Part shown: in pieces, positions 19,732-32,069 of the stretch
How positions within the stretch are numbered: the stretch's first letter is position 1
How the letters are laid out: each line of letters begins with the position of its first letter
The notes under the pieces: model-generated
Told to the model about the DNA's origin: nothing
Databases searched by the model: none
The model's input: the letters and a program-made list of their open reading frames with translations, nothing else
Program-made: the position numbers and the translations under genes
Source of the DNA: Scalesia atractyloides
Lineage: Eukaryota; Streptophyta; Magnoliopsida; Asterales; Asteraceae
NCBI GenBank assembly: GCA_947069175.1
Contig: CAMTDV010000030.1
Coordinates: 102,076,411 to 102,140,410 of the forward strand
Reading direction: 5' to 3'
Length of the DNA: 64,000 bases

Positions 19732-21849
19732 AAGTTGCTCCGTAATTAAGTTCAATATTAATGTATATAGGTAGCTAGCCTAAAGTCATGTCACTAAGTG
19801 TTCGCGATCGAAGCTGACAGTTGTGCCTCCGTTTTGCCAGGTCTATCACATAACCATGGCGATGTTAGGCCAATCATACACCCGTTGACCATACCCGGTC
19901 AGCTAGCGCGACTAGCTCGGATGGGGCTCGTCAGACCCAGTACTACTACTTATAATTCCCCCGCTATTTAACCCAAATACTAACGATCCGAGGAGATTGT
20001 CGAGGACTTAAGTGATAAAGCTGCATAGTGACCATAACATTACATTAACATTAACTTAGTTACCGTATAGTTATGTGACGTTAAATTCGTATAACGTAAA
20101 GAGTTTGAGTTTGAGAGTGTATACATGTTTCTCCCCCTGTTGTTTAAAAAAACCGGATAAACTTAGGGGCCGTGAACTCACCTTTATTTGCTCGGTTAGT
20201 GTGGCAAAGATGTTATAAGGAATGGGACCGCTAGTTGCGTCCTAACAAACCAATTAATTCCACGTCAGTGTGTAATCACACCAATACAAATTCCACACGC
20301 AATTTACTCACAAAGTGATACACACAAACAACATATCTAACACTCAAACATGCATGCAAGTATTCTCATGTGATCATAGAAATCAAACAACTTATCATGA
20401 ACATATTCCAACTCCATACAACACTTTAATGCATAAAATCACAAGGTATCAACTTTCTGCCTAACACTCAATTATTCAGCTGTTTTCTAGGATTTTTATA
20501 AAATAGTTCTAACATTCCAAAAATTCCAATATTTTTACAGTAGGTGACATTTATCCCATAGAAATTTATATAATTTTTCCAAGTCCTAAATCTTTACCAA
20601 TTAGCCATAAATATTAATTCATTAAGCTGCAGTCGGATTTACCGTTTTCTGACTGCAGTCCACGGGAGAATTTATTTAAAATTCACTGATCGTCCGATTA
20701 ACAAAATTCCAGTTGGAGTTGCCCGGAAATTTTTTATATCTAGTTGCTGTACAAAAATCATGACTCAACTCTCTACTGATTTTAAAATCTAGCTTGATAA
20801 ACAACCCACAAAATTCCAGAATTTTAACAGCTTTACCTACTGAACTTGTTTAGCCCTTTAAAAATATCAAACGATTTCAGAAAATTATGAATCCAGCGCC
20901 ATTAGATTCCTTATTCAAATCTCTATGTTCTAGACATCAGAAAATCCGTTTTTCGACAACTAACGACCAAGTTACAGCCTGATGAAGTCGGCTGAAACTT
21001 TCACTCAGCATCCTGTTTCAGCATGTTATTATTATGAACTCGTGCAATCCCGTTCATGCGATTACCCTAAGCGATCTAGCTCTGATTTCTAGTCCTAGAT
21101 TAATACTAATAACCTATCCATACAAACCCTACTCAATAACTTTTGTCTTTATAACGAATCACAGCCTACATACTCAGTTTTCAAATAACATGCAAACTCT
21201 CAATCTTGTATTAACAATCCGAACTATACCGACATGCGATCTGAGAATCATCAACAATCAAGACACACTTGCTAACTTATGATTTCCGAATACCATTATG
21301 TTTATACCAACTCAGCCGATTACATTAAACACCCATAATCCGAACAAGCAAATCACTTCATTCAAGTACGTGTATATCCGAAGCGATAACTCAATTCATT
21401 CAAGTATGTGTATATATATCCGAAACAATAACTCAATTCATTCAAGTATGTGTATATATCCGAAGCAATATAATCATATACTTAGCCGAAACAACTAGAC
21501 ATTCAAACATATATTTAGCCGACACAACTAGACATTCAAACATATATCTAACCGAAGCAATACAATCATACAACTCGAACACAACAAAGTTACACACATG
21601 TATCCGAATATGGTCTTATATGATAAGGTAAACGAACCGTGCTTAAGCTAAGGAATCCGGTGATCAAAGACTGCTTGCAGCCGAGAAGACCCGTGACCGA
21701 GAAGGAGGCTGGTTTGCGATTGTATGGACTGAACAAAGGCTGATCTGATGAAGGCTGTTTGCGGTCGCAAGGGCTGTGAACAAGCTGCCGACGGCAGTTT
21801 TTCCTTCTAGGGTTTGTGTTTTTGTATATGCAACATGCATGGGTATGTG

Positions 21850-21863
21850 TATATATATATAGC
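21850..21863 (-). promoter_or_regulatory. Candidate TATA box in inner 5' LTR
   Basis: The counterpart of 12670-12682, at the position from which the full-length transcript of the inner element would start. It is also compatible with a plain TA repeat. Confidence 0.4.
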
Positions 21864-22341
21864 ACAAGGGGTGAGGGTTGCGGTTTGGGTTTGGGTCTTG
21901 CGGTCAAGGGATAGGGTTGGGTTTGTGTATTGTGGCCGAGAATTTTGGGTTGTTTGGTTTGGGTCTTGCGGCCGAGAGATTAAGGTTACGGTTGGGCTTG
22001 TGTATTGTGGCCGAATAGTTAGAGTGCCGAGAGACTAGGGTGAGTTAATTTGATTTGGGTTTTGATCTTGTGGTTTCGAGTTTGATCTTGCGGCCAAGTA
22101 TTAGAATGAGTTTTAAGTTTAGGTTTGATCTTTGATTCTTGTTCTCTTTTGGCCGAAGACTTGGGTTCCAAGTTTCCTAGTTTCACAAAGTGTTCGGTTT
22201 GTGTGCATATTTACAATAATTACTTAATAACTAAACAATCACATAAACACTCATCACGTATTCATTCACGTTTAATACTTAGCACACATCTTATTCGACA
22301 AGTGTCACGTGTAAGTTATCTGAAAAACCCGGGATATCACA

Positions 22342-24350
22342 CGTTGTTCTTACGAACTGATGGGCCTAATGAATGAGTTTTGAGGCACGCGTTGTTCTAC
22401 GAACTGATGGGCCTAATGAATGAGTTTTAAGGCACGCGTTGTTCAACTCGTCTCCCACGAGGAACTGATGGGCCTAAATAATTTGCATACAACTTTGACA
22501 ATATGTAATACATCACAACCAACAATAGTTACATTCAAATTTAGTTCATATAATGGTATAGCACGAATTTGCATAAGAGAATTAGTTTAAGCGACACATG
22601 ATACACCCCAAAACATGAATAAAAAGGGGAGTTTGTAAGAATTCACTCACATTGGGTGCGTTCGGTTGATGATGTTGAATGCACGCGAAATGGTTTTAAC
22701 CACGAGTGAAATTAACCTAGATAAATAGCATTTTTGTTCGGTAAGTAAACGGATTTTATTAATCTATTTTAGTAGGATTGTTGGGTGTATTTTTGTGAGT
22801 TTGAGGCTATTTTCTAACCTTAAAAATGTTATTTTTAAGTATTTTTAATTGATTTTTAATTAAAATAATTAAATAAAAATAATAAAAAAATATTTGATTT
22901 TTGCTACAGTTGACTTTGACCATTGACTTTGACTGACTGTTGACCGGTTCGAAGGCATATTGTTGTGCGCTGGGTGAGGCTCGAACCCGAGACCTCCCGT
23001 ACGCGTGCACGCAGCTCTACCAACTGAGCTACGTGTCTAACCCGTTATATATCTGATTTTAATTACATATATACATTAATTAGAATTAAACAGAAATCCT
23101 TTATTTTTTTAAAAATGATTTAAATCCCGAAAACCGGTGCGCTCCACAGGTCTCGAACCCGGGACCTGTGGGTTAGCGTACACACAGTCCACCGCTGGAC
23201 TGTGTGTCTCACTTGGTTATAAACTCGGTTATCAATATACTTAACATATACCTAAATCAATCCGGTTCAGTTTGCTGAAAAAGGAATTTTTATTAAGGCA
23301 GCGTGTGAGGAACAATACTCGAACTCGAGACCTTAGCGTTCAATGTGCACACAGTCCACCGCTGGACTGTGTGTCTAACCCGGTAAATAACTGGATTTTA
23401 ATTATACTTAACTATACCGAAACTTCGTCTTCTTCACTGGTTTTCACCGGAAGTGACGACTGACTGATGCGAAATGTTGATTCAGGTTTCTTTAGCGTTT
23501 TATGATCAATTACAGACGAGATAAAAGTAAAAAGGAAAGGAATTAGGCGTGAAAAGTACCGACTGGTTCTCCTCTGTTTTCCGGCAGAACTCCGGCGACA
23601 GCAATCTCTTTCCGGCGACGAGTGTCTTGCAGCAGAGAGTCTTCCGAAAGCTTACAAAGGGTGTGGGTGACTTCGGTAGAAGTTTAGGGGGTTCAGTAAA
23701 GCTCAAAGATTAATGATACGGTTTTCCGGCGACGTATAAAATATTTCCGGCGAGTGAGTTTTCGCCGAGAAAGGGTGCGATTTGAGTGTGAAAGATTTCT
23801 AGTGAGTTGTGGGTGAATTTATAGGGTAGTATCGAGATGTATGGGGTCTGAATTCGGTCTCAATTCGAAGTCAGCCGTTCTCCGGCGGTTACGGCTGATG
23901 TCGCGGGTTCAGACGTCGGTTATAACCGTTGTGGGAGTTAAGTCTTCGGTTAATTTGAGCGGAAACGTAATTAAACGGCGAAGTCGTCGGGATTTCCGAC
24001 GACTGCTAATTGGGCGCAAATTGACGAATTTGACTTCCGAACATTAATACTTGAATTAATTGATTCCTTTTAATAACAGAAAATCGAAGTGGCGGAGCGG
24101 ATGATTGGCTGGGTGATAAGTCATTGTTGAGTCGGTACAGACCCGAGTTCGAAACCCGGCATGAGTAAAACATTTTTATTTTGCGATTTTTAACAGTTTT
24201 TCAAAAACTAATTATATATCCCCGCATAATAATTGATTATGTATCGTTTAAAATTATTTTGGGCATTTAATTCGCAACGAAAATTTTAACTGACTGTTCG
24301 GTTTGATAAACGGAGCGGGTTTGGTAAATCCGTTTTTTACGGATGTTACA
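22342..24350 (-). repeat. 5' LTR of outer element, second part
   Basis: It resumes within the minisatellite after the CGTTG target duplication and continues as a copy of 3900-5901 to the terminal GATGTTACA. It carries the second set of tRNA-like units (about 22967-23043, 23138-23214, 23298-23380 on the minus strand and 24087-24165 on the plus strand) and the TATA box near 23817-23827. Confidence 0.93.
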
Positions 24351-24479
24351 TCTAGCATGGCAATACAATCATTATTGGAAATCCATTTGATAGGAATCTT
24401 TGAGCATCACGGAAAGATGAGGACGAGAATGAAAGCACCAATTGTTATAAACCGATTTGAGACACCTATGGAGTGGATT

Positions 24480-24697
24480 AGGCTAAAAAAATAGATAAAG
24501 AAACAGGACAATACTTTACAACCAATTTTCTTCTTAGGTCATTCCAAACATAGACTACCTTGTATAGATGCAATAACAAATTAAACAAAAGAAGAATAAT
24601 ACGTAAAACTAGGAAATAACAACTCACTAAATATGAAAAATAACGAAACTTGCAAGCACCCACGTTCATAGAGGAATGCATGGTATGAGTATTCAGC
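24480..24697 (-). repeat. Dispersed repeat, copy B
   Basis: Related to 1290-1545 over most of its length. The continuation of copy A (aatggactacgtggtttgg at about 1527) is found after the CACTA element at 26580 (aatggactacatggtatgg), which shows that the CACTA element landed inside this repeat copy. Confidence 0.55.
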
Positions 24698-24700
24698 ATT

Positions 24701-26576
24701 CACTAGTACACAAATGAGCAAAAGATGCGGTTCAATCCCATAACCCGCATCTTATGAATGTAAAAGAAGTAAATTTCACACCTTTATGAATATGAATGTA
24801 ATAGAAATAAATTTCACCAAAAGATGTGACAACCGCATCTTATACACAACAATTAGGATAAGATAAAGGTTCTGGAACGAGATTGCTGAATGTTCCATGG
24901 ACTTGTACTGTTGATGATAGTTGTCAGAAGTATGGCCCCGTTGTTGATATTGAGGTTTGCTATTTCACGTATCTGTTTGTTAGGGATTTGTTTGATTATT
25001 GTTTCGTTTATCTATCTCGGTTTTATCCTAAAACTTGCATTCCCTGGTGCTTTAACCTACAATGTAGAAACACAAATGAACAACTTTTTTGTAGATACCT
25101 TGGAATAAAGAAGACGAACTGCTGGCGACGTAGAGGGATTTCTTGGATCGATTCCATCATGGTCTAGGTTAATTATTGTATCACAAGCTCTTAAATCTTG
25201 ATCAGTTTATACTTTTTACATCTGTTTGATACACTAGTTTATGGCTGAAATCTATTCATGTTATTGTAGCTTTGAAATTGGGGTTGGATTCACCAAATGG
25301 CTCGCCATTTCGTTGCTTGTTTGCTAACTTGTGGAGATCTTGTAAGTAGATATAATGAATCTTAGAATCTAAAATTATTGTAACAACTTAGGCAGAAATG
25401 TATTATTGGAAAAGACTATCCAAAACCATGTGAGTATACTATCTGTTCACATAAAAATGAAATTTTTCCTAAGTTATAATCTCCCTTAACGAATAGTTTA
25501 TTTATTGTGGTTTCAGTAATTTCTCATGAAACTGCAAGCAAAGAATGCAAGAGGCATATGACTTGAACAAGAAACAAAGATCTGCAAAAGCTTAAGAACT
25601 TGGGTGGAAGACCAAAGCCAAGCGACGTTTCTAGAAGACTCAAACAGAAGTAGATTTGATGAGCTGTGGGTCGTGTACTTGTGCTGGTTCGATCATCTTG
25701 GCTAGAATTGACCCAATTGGTTGAGGATTTGAATTGGTCACCAATATCTATAAAATTTTAAAACGCTCCTTAATTCATAAATCACAAGTTGCTCGTCTCT
25801 ATTTCTAAGTTCTAACAAACTAAGTAGTATTTGTTTCTATACACAATGAAATCTCGTACTCCTCAGATGGCTGACCTTGTGGGAGCAGCTTCTACTTTGG
25901 GTTTTGGTTCAGTTCTGCTCAAACAGAAGAAGAAATGTGCAACATGATGAAGAAGCTAAAAGACAAAGATGAATCAGATGGTGAAAAGCTGCAGCAGGGT
26001 GAATCAAAAGGCAAAAAGAAGCAGCACTATGAGGAGGAAGTTAGTTAAAGAAGTTGTTTCTGGTGAGCCAAGGGATCTATTAGGAGCTTGATTAAGAGTA
26101 GATGTTGCTCTCGAGTTACTGATTGATCTACACTCTGGTGCCAAAAAATTCTTGCTATAGTTTTGTGAAATAAAACACAAACCAGACATCTCTAAGCGCA
26201 ATACCATAGATTCAGTACATATGACTTTGAAGCCATGTAATTTTATATGCTTGGGGTTATTTTATGTTGATTTTATTTTTTTGTATATTTTATTTTCATT
26301 TATTGGAATACATATTTGTGTAAATTGGGAAATTTTATTGAAATTACCAGAAAACTGAACCAAAAAAATATTAGCTTAAGACCAAAAGATGCGGTTCTAG
26401 AACCACATCATTTGAACATGTTGGTTGCCAAGATTAAGACTAAAAGATGTGGTTCTAGAACCGCATGTCTTGGACCGCTCTTTGCGAGCCAAAAGAGCTG
26501 ATGCCATAAGATGCGAGTGTATAACCGCATCTCATAGGCAATTTAACCGCATCATTTGATCACTTTTGTACTAGTG
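24701..26576. mobile_element. Non-autonomous CACTA (En/Spm) element with gene-like cargo
   Basis: The ends are CACTAGTACACAAATGAGC at 24701 and, inverted, CACTAGTACAAAAGTGATC at 26576, with the 3-bp target duplication ATT (24698-24700 and 26577-26579). Subterminal regions carry many direct and inverted copies of AGATGCGGTT, as expected for transposase binding. At 1876 bp it has no transposase. The interior holds segments bounded by good splice signals, such as about 24890-24953, 25093-25165, 25268-25345 and 25391-25428. These look like exons captured from a host gene whose identity I cannot give. Confidence 0.88.
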
Positions 26577-26579
26577 ATT

Positions 26580-27283
26580 GAATGGACTACATGGTATGGG
26601 TATGGATATGAATATAGATTATAGTTATTATTATTTATTTAATTATTTATCTTTAAGTTTGTTAATAATTGATTAGCTTAGCTATCTCATTATCTTTTCT
26701 ACAGTAATCTTTTATATACAAAAGATATGCTTTTATTTATTAACACATAAGAAATATTATTTACCAATACAATAGTTTTTCACAACGCCAACATTGGAGA
26801 ATGACATACAAGAGTTTGAGAATAACAAACCAGCATCTAAATAATTTTTCACAATGTCAACATTAGAGAATATACAATGTGCTGAATTTAGAAAACTAAA
26901 AACATAGTGTTGCACTACTTGAATATCATTCAAATATTTTTTTTCTCTCATTGCGACAATTTCTTTATCGTTTTCCAAAAAACAAATCTATATAAACGTT
27001 TTTTTTTTTATAATTGGTACTCTATACAAGAATTGGCTTTTTTACATACATACCTTCAAGAAAATGACAATTTGATCAGCACCAAAAGGGGATTTAGCAC
27101 CCATTTGGCTTCACTAGTGACCAAAAATGAGTTGTTGCTCATAAAGAAACACTCAAAGTACAATGCTGCAATGTTGGGAGTTTTGGAGACCTATTTTCTT
27201 TATGCTTGAGGAGAAAATAAGTAGGTCCTAACTCATGTAAAAAATTAATCATTTGCTGCAATTATTGGCATGTTAATTATGTC
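26580..27283. other. Noncoding AT-rich DNA with a partial duplication
   Basis: No gene is supported. A segment at about 26767-26795 (tttttcacaacgccaacattggagaa) recurs at about 26843-26870 with changes. It ends at ACAAA, the target duplication of the copia element. Confidence 0.5.
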
Positions 27284-27288
27284 ACAAA

Positions 27289-27519
27289 TGTTAAAAAATA
27301 AAAGATATCAAAGGATTGCGGGATCAGTCAAGCATCATCTCCCAATTAAGAGGGTCAAAGACAGCTATTAACAGTGTAAATCCAGCCGTAAACAGAGCTC
27401 ATCTACCATATTTAGATTATCGTTTTTGCTATAAATTGTATACTTTTCTCTGTAATGTAATATACAGAAAATACAACAATTCACAACAATTCAGTTTTTT
27501 CAATCAACCTTTTGTAACA
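27289..27519 (+). repeat. 5' LTR of copia element (231 bp)
   Basis: It begins TGTTAAAAAATAAAAG and ends TTTTGTAACA. It matches 32064-32286 with a few changes and an extra 10-bp duplication (acaattcaca) near its end. Confidence 0.93.
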
Positions 27520-27531
27520 TGGTATCAGAGC
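27520..27531 (+). promoter_or_regulatory. Primer-binding site of copia element
   Basis: TGGTATCAGAGC directly follows the LTR and is complementary to initiator tRNA-Met. Confidence 0.92.
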
Positions 27532-27601
27532 AGTGTTCACGGTTCTAATACCGACCTGCTCATCACTTACCCAAATCAATCATCCTCTCAACCAAGCTAC
27601 C

Positions 27602-28841
27602 ATGGCCGAAGCCGGCAACTTGGGAGAAGATCTATCAATCCAAATCGCTAATCTTCTCAAGAATGGCCTCAACCCACAAAATCGGAACCCAAAATTGTCC
27701 GATAACCTTCAAATAAACCTCAAGCTCAACAGCCAGAATTATGCTCTATGGACCCGGATGATGAGGGTAGCCATAGGCGGTAAATCAAAAGCTTTTTTAA
27801 ACCATTTATCAACCAATCCACCAAACCAAACCAGCGAAGAGTATGAACAATGGGAACAAGACGACCTAGTCGTCTTCTCATGGCTCATACAAAACATTGA
27901 ACCAACCCTCGCCAGCAATCTAACCGAATTTCCGACAGCAAAATCGCTGTGGGATGCCCTGGCTATAACATATAGCAGTGGACGTGACAAGCTCCAAACC
28001 TTCAACCTACATGTCAAGGCGAATGAAATCAAACAGAACAATCTCTCCCTTAAGAATTGTGGATTATACTCCAAGGAGTATGGGGAGAAATTGATCGGAT
28101 TGACCCAAACCCTATGACCTGCCCAACCGATATCCAAGCATACCACAAAATCAGGACTGAACAGAAATTGTTTCAGTTTCTAAAAGCTCTTAACCGGAAA
28201 TATGACCCTATAAAAAGGGAAATACTCCGGTTAGAACCCCTTCCAACTGTAGAAACTGCATACGCCACTGTTCGCAAGGAGGCCGCTCACCAGAATATTT
28301 AGGAACACCTCTCAATGACACACAGGGCATCACAGTGGGTCTAATGGCCTCTGATATTGACGGGTTAGGGCTTGCATCAAAAGGCTACCGACGGATCGAT
28401 GGAAAAAGAACCGGATCAGGTAACAAAGATGACAAAACTCACCTCAAATGTGATCATTGCGGCATGACAAAGCATACCCAGGAACAATGTTTCAAACTCG
28501 TCGGGTATCCCGAATGGTGGTCTGATGGTCATAAGAGGGGCACAAAGGCTACAGTTAAAGAAAAAGGGAAATCATCCAGCACCGGCAACCGAGATGTCAC
28601 CAGAGATGGAAGCCGGAGCAGAACTGGTTTCGGCGGAATGGCCGAAGCAAATGAAGAAGAAGACGCTGCAACAGGTAACGGGTTTGGGGCGCAGTCCTCA
28701 AACCCTTGGTGTTATAACCATAATAAAGAAATAGATATGTCATATTTAGTCCCTGGAAATAGGGGAAATGCTAATATGACCCAAGTACACCATAAAAAAA
28801 AAAACTATGGATCTTCGATTGTGGCGCGACCGACACAATGA
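27602..28841 (+). pseudogene. Copia Gag, frameshifted
   Basis: Gag builds the particle. It starts at the ATG at 27602 (MAEAGNLGEDLSIQIANLLK) and includes the copia Gag core (LNSQNYALWTRMMRVAIGG, DALAITYSSGRDKLQTFN). It breaks near 28055, continues in another frame (IRTEQKLFQFLKALNRKYDP), stops at about 28301, and resumes at 28335 with the zinc knuckle CDHCGMTKHTQEQC followed by FKLVGYPEWW, a standard end for this family. It cannot give a full-length protein. Confidence 0.88.
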
Positions 28842-31800
28842 CTTATGAGCTGTCGGATATTATTTCAACAACCAAACCAGAAAAAACACATATTCAAACG
28901 GCGAACGGAGGGATAATGGATGTAAAATCGGGAGGGACTATTGAGATTTCACCCACAATAAAAATCTCTAATTGTCTTTATGTTCCCTCGTTGTCACATA
29001 AGCTGCTTTCCATTAGCCACGTCACAAAAGAACTCAACTGTATTGTCCTAATGTACCCTACGTTTTGTATTTTACAGGATATCAGGACGGGAGTGATCAT
29101 TGGGCGTGGCACTGAAAATCAAGGGTTGTATTATGTGGATGAGGTGACTCAAAGTGGTGCTGTGATGTTGACTCATGGGACATCGGAACGAGAAGCTTGG
29201 CTATGGCACCGAAGATTAGATCATCCTTCTACAAGTTATTTGCATATTTTATTTCCAAAACTATTTCCAGTTAATTCTATGTCACATTGTGAAACATGCG
29301 TTTTAGCAAAGAGCCACAGGAAAACTTTTAAACCAATAATACTAAGGTTGCTTTGCCATTTTCATTAATCCATTCTGACGTATGGGGTCCTGCCCCAGTT
29401 CTTGGGGGGCAAAACCTTCGTTACTTTGTGATGTTCGTTGATGATTGTACCCGAATGACCTGGGTTTATTTTTTGAAAAACAAATCCGAAGTCTTTGAAA
29501 AATTCACTATGTTTTACGCCATGATCCAAACCCAATTTCAAACAAACATCCAAATATTCCGATCCGATAATGGCGGTGAGTTTGTTAATACCTCGTTTAA
29601 ATTGTTTTTTCCAAGACAATGGAATAATCCACCAAACTACATGCCCAAACACCCTAAAACAAAACGGTGTCGTCCGAAAGGAAAAATCGCATTTTGCTGG
29701 AAATGACACGAGCTCTCCTAATTGAATCCCAGGTCCCGAAATATTTTTGGCCTGAAGCCCTTGCTACCGCTACCTATCTTCTCAACCGACTCCCAATAAA
29801 TATCCTCAAACTTAACACTCCATTACACACCCTTTCAAAATTCTTCAAACTACCCTCAGTTCTTACTCTTCAACCACGAATTTTTGGATGTACTGCCTTT
29901 GTTCACATACCTAAATCAGATCGAACCAAACTTGACCCTTGTGCTGAAAAATGTGTCTTTGTTGGGTATGGAATGAATCAAAAAGGATACAGATGTTATA
30001 ACCCAAAGACACGTCATATGTTCACCACAATAAACTGTGACTTTCTTGAAACCGAGTATTACTACAATTCCCAACTCAGTGGTCAGGGGGAGAAGGAATG
30101 TTTAGACACACTAAGTTGGTTGAAATATGTTCCCTATGTACCAACTACAGAGTCACCAGAGTCCAATTTCAGTGGGCACTGAAGGTCCTAATGTTCCTCC
30201 TAACCTGGTGTCCGAGGTAAGTAATACTCACCCTATTCAGTCTGGTGATACTTTTGAAGTTTCTAATGACTCCGAAGATACCAATACTTCTAACTATGAA
30301 ACTGCCATAGAACAAGCTGAAAATTTGCAGGCAGATGAATCCAGACAAGAAGAACCACCATCAAGATATGTGTTACCCCCTAGAACAAACAGAGGGGTTC
30401 CTCCGAAACGGTATTCTCCTGAAAAAGAACCAAGAAGATCTAGTTATCCTATAGCTAGTGTGGCTGATGGAAATTTCACTAAGGAAGCCAAAGCATTTAT
30501 CTCATCTGTTTATTCCGAAGAAACTCCTACAAACGTGGATCAAGCCTTAAAGTCTAAACATTGGAAGGAAGCGATGAAAACAGAAATGGAAGCCCTAATC
30601 AAGAACAATACTTGGGAAAAGTGTACTCTCCCGTTGGGAAAGAAATCCGTGGGGTGTCGTTAGGTCTATACGGTTAAGTATAAACCAGATGGTACAATTG
30701 AAAGATATAAAGCCCGACTGGTAGCAAAAGGGTATACCCAGACACATGGGATTGACTATGCTGAAACATTCTCCCCGGTTGCAAAAATAAACACAATTAG
30801 GGTTCTCTTTTCGATAGCTGCAAATGAAGGGTGGCCACTTCAACAGTTTGATGTAAAAAATGCTTTTTTACACGGGGACCTAGATGAAGAGGTATTTATG
30901 GATGCTCCTCCAGGATTCACAAAAGATTTCAAAACTGGAGAAGTTTGCCGTCTGAAGAAGTCTCTTTATGGTTTGAAGCAATCTCCCCGGGCTTGGTTTG
31001 GCAGATTTACGGTAGCTATGAAAAAGTTTGGATATAAACAGAGTAATGCCGATCATACTTTGTTTCTCAAAAAAAGAGGAAAATTCGTAACCTGCCTAAT
31101 TATCTATGTAGATGATATGATCATTACAGGGAACGATAAAGAAGAAATGTAAAACTAAAAGAAAACTTGTTTGCTGAATTTGAAATGAAAGATTTGGGCA
31201 GACTTAAGTATTTCCTCGGAATTGAAGTACTAAGGTCAAAACAAGAATTTTCATTAGTCAGAAGAAGTATGTCTTAGACTTGTTGGCAGAGATTGGAATG
31301 ATCGATTGCAAACCAGCAGACACTCCTATGAGTGTAAACCAAAAGCTTTATATGGAGGAATGAGCAAAGTTAGCAAATAAAGAAAGATACCAACGGCTGG
31401 TGGGAAAACTAATATATCTCTCACATACTCGTCCAGACATTGCCTATGCTGTAGGGGTAGTAAGTCAGTTCATGCACCAACCTCAACAGTCCCATATGGA
31501 AGCAGTTTGGAGAATTATTAGATATCTCAAAGGAACAGTGGGTCATGGAGTCCTGTTTCAATCACATGGACACCTAAATGTTCAAATCTATACCGATGTA
31601 GACTGGGCAGGAGATAAGGGAAGTCGGAGGTCAACAACAGGCTACTTCACTTTAGTTTGGGGGAATCTTGTTACTTGGAGAAGTAAAAAACAAAAGGTGG
31701 TTGCTCTTTCAAGTGCAGAGGCTGAATTTAGAGGTATAGCTCGAGTTTAACAGAAGCCATGTGGATGCGAAGACTCTTAGCTGAGATTGGTTTTCCGTCA

Positions 31801-32069
31801 AAAGAAACAAGTAAGATTATGTGTGATAATAAAGCTGCAATTCAGATTTCAGAAAACCCAGTAAACATGATCGAACTAAACACGTGGAAGTTGATAGGAA
31901 CTTCATCAAAGAAAAATTGGAAGATGGTACGATTGAACTACCGTTTGTTCGATCAAAGGATCAGCTCGCTGACATTCTAACAAAGGCGGTTAACGGAAAA
32001 ATTTTCAGCGATTGTTTGGGCAAGTTGAATTTTGGAAATCCGACTATTCAACTTGAGGGGGAGTGTTAA
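28806..32069 (+). pseudogene. Copia Pol: protease, integrase, RT, RNase H, multiply broken
   Basis: Protease begins at about 28806 with WIFDCGAT, where copia proteases have D-S-G-A; the Ser is changed to Cys. The GAG-pre-integrase (LWHRRLDHPS, HCETCVLAKS) and integrase core (IHSDVWGPAP, FRSDNGGEF) follow, then a frameshift near 29640 and the integrase rest (SSERKNRILLEMTRALLIES, where a frameshift has altered the usual Q-N-G-V-x-E region). RT begins after a stop at 30661 (ARLVAKGYTQTHGIDYAETF, DVKNAFLHGDL, catalytic YVDDM at about 31106-31120). It is cut again near 31150. RNase H (DWAGDKGSRRSTTGYF, ALSSAEAEFRG) and the tail (RSKDQLADILTKAV) end at QLEGEC, with the stop codon supplied by the first bases of the LTR (TGTTAA). 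Confidence 0.9.
32053..32063 (+). promoter_or_regulatory. Polypurine tract of copia element
   Basis: TTGAGGGGGAG lies directly before the 3' LTR, the standard plus-strand priming site. Confidence 0.85.

Larger units (their letters stand above)
9976..22341 (-). mobile_element. Inner Ty3/gypsy retrotransposon, near-complete, young
   Basis: A minus-strand element inserted into the minisatellite of the outer 5' LTR, with target duplication CGTTG (9971-9975 and 22342-22346). LTRs of about 3.19 kb lie at 9976-13160 and 19155-22341. I saw only about a dozen differences between them, so insertion was recent. In element order: primer-binding site, an extra upstream ORF (18948-18349), gag with a predicted 83-nt intron (18090 to about 17435), a long Gag-Pol ORF (17441-13851) with zinc knuckles, protease, RT, RNase H and integrase, then the integrase tail with a chromodomain-like end (13848-13423). 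The order RT-RH-IN is that of Ty3/gypsy, and the C-terminal motif suggests a chromovirus, perhaps the Tekay clade. One frameshift in gag and one small deletion in the integrase tail make this copy defective. Confidence 0.95.
19155..22341 (-). repeat. 5' LTR of inner element (3187 bp)
   Basis: The near-identical partner of 9976-13160. It includes the palindrome array at about 19569-19731 and a TATA-like tract near 21850-21863. In this LTR the array would lie in the R-U5 leader, some 400-580 nt before the primer-binding site. Confidence 0.95.
3468..24350 (-). mobile_element. Outer LTR retrotransposon, Gag-only (TR-GAG-like)
   Basis: A complete minus-strand LTR element. The ends are TGTCACACC at 3468 and GATGTTACA at 24350, flanked by the 5-bp target duplication TCTAG (3463-3467 and 24351-24355). 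LTRs are 3468-5901 and 9404-9975 plus 22342-24350; the second is split by a later insertion. A primer-binding site for initiator tRNA-Met (9384-9400) adjoins the right LTR, which is therefore the 5' LTR. The only coding sequence is a gag (8626-7282, one frameshift). Gag ends just after an ARGRVYNINA-like motif, at the point where protease begins in related elements. Pol is wholly absent and is replaced by 1.4 kb of repeat-rich DNA. This matches the published idea of terminal-repeat elements with a Gag domain, which need Pol from a helper. Confidence 0.93.
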
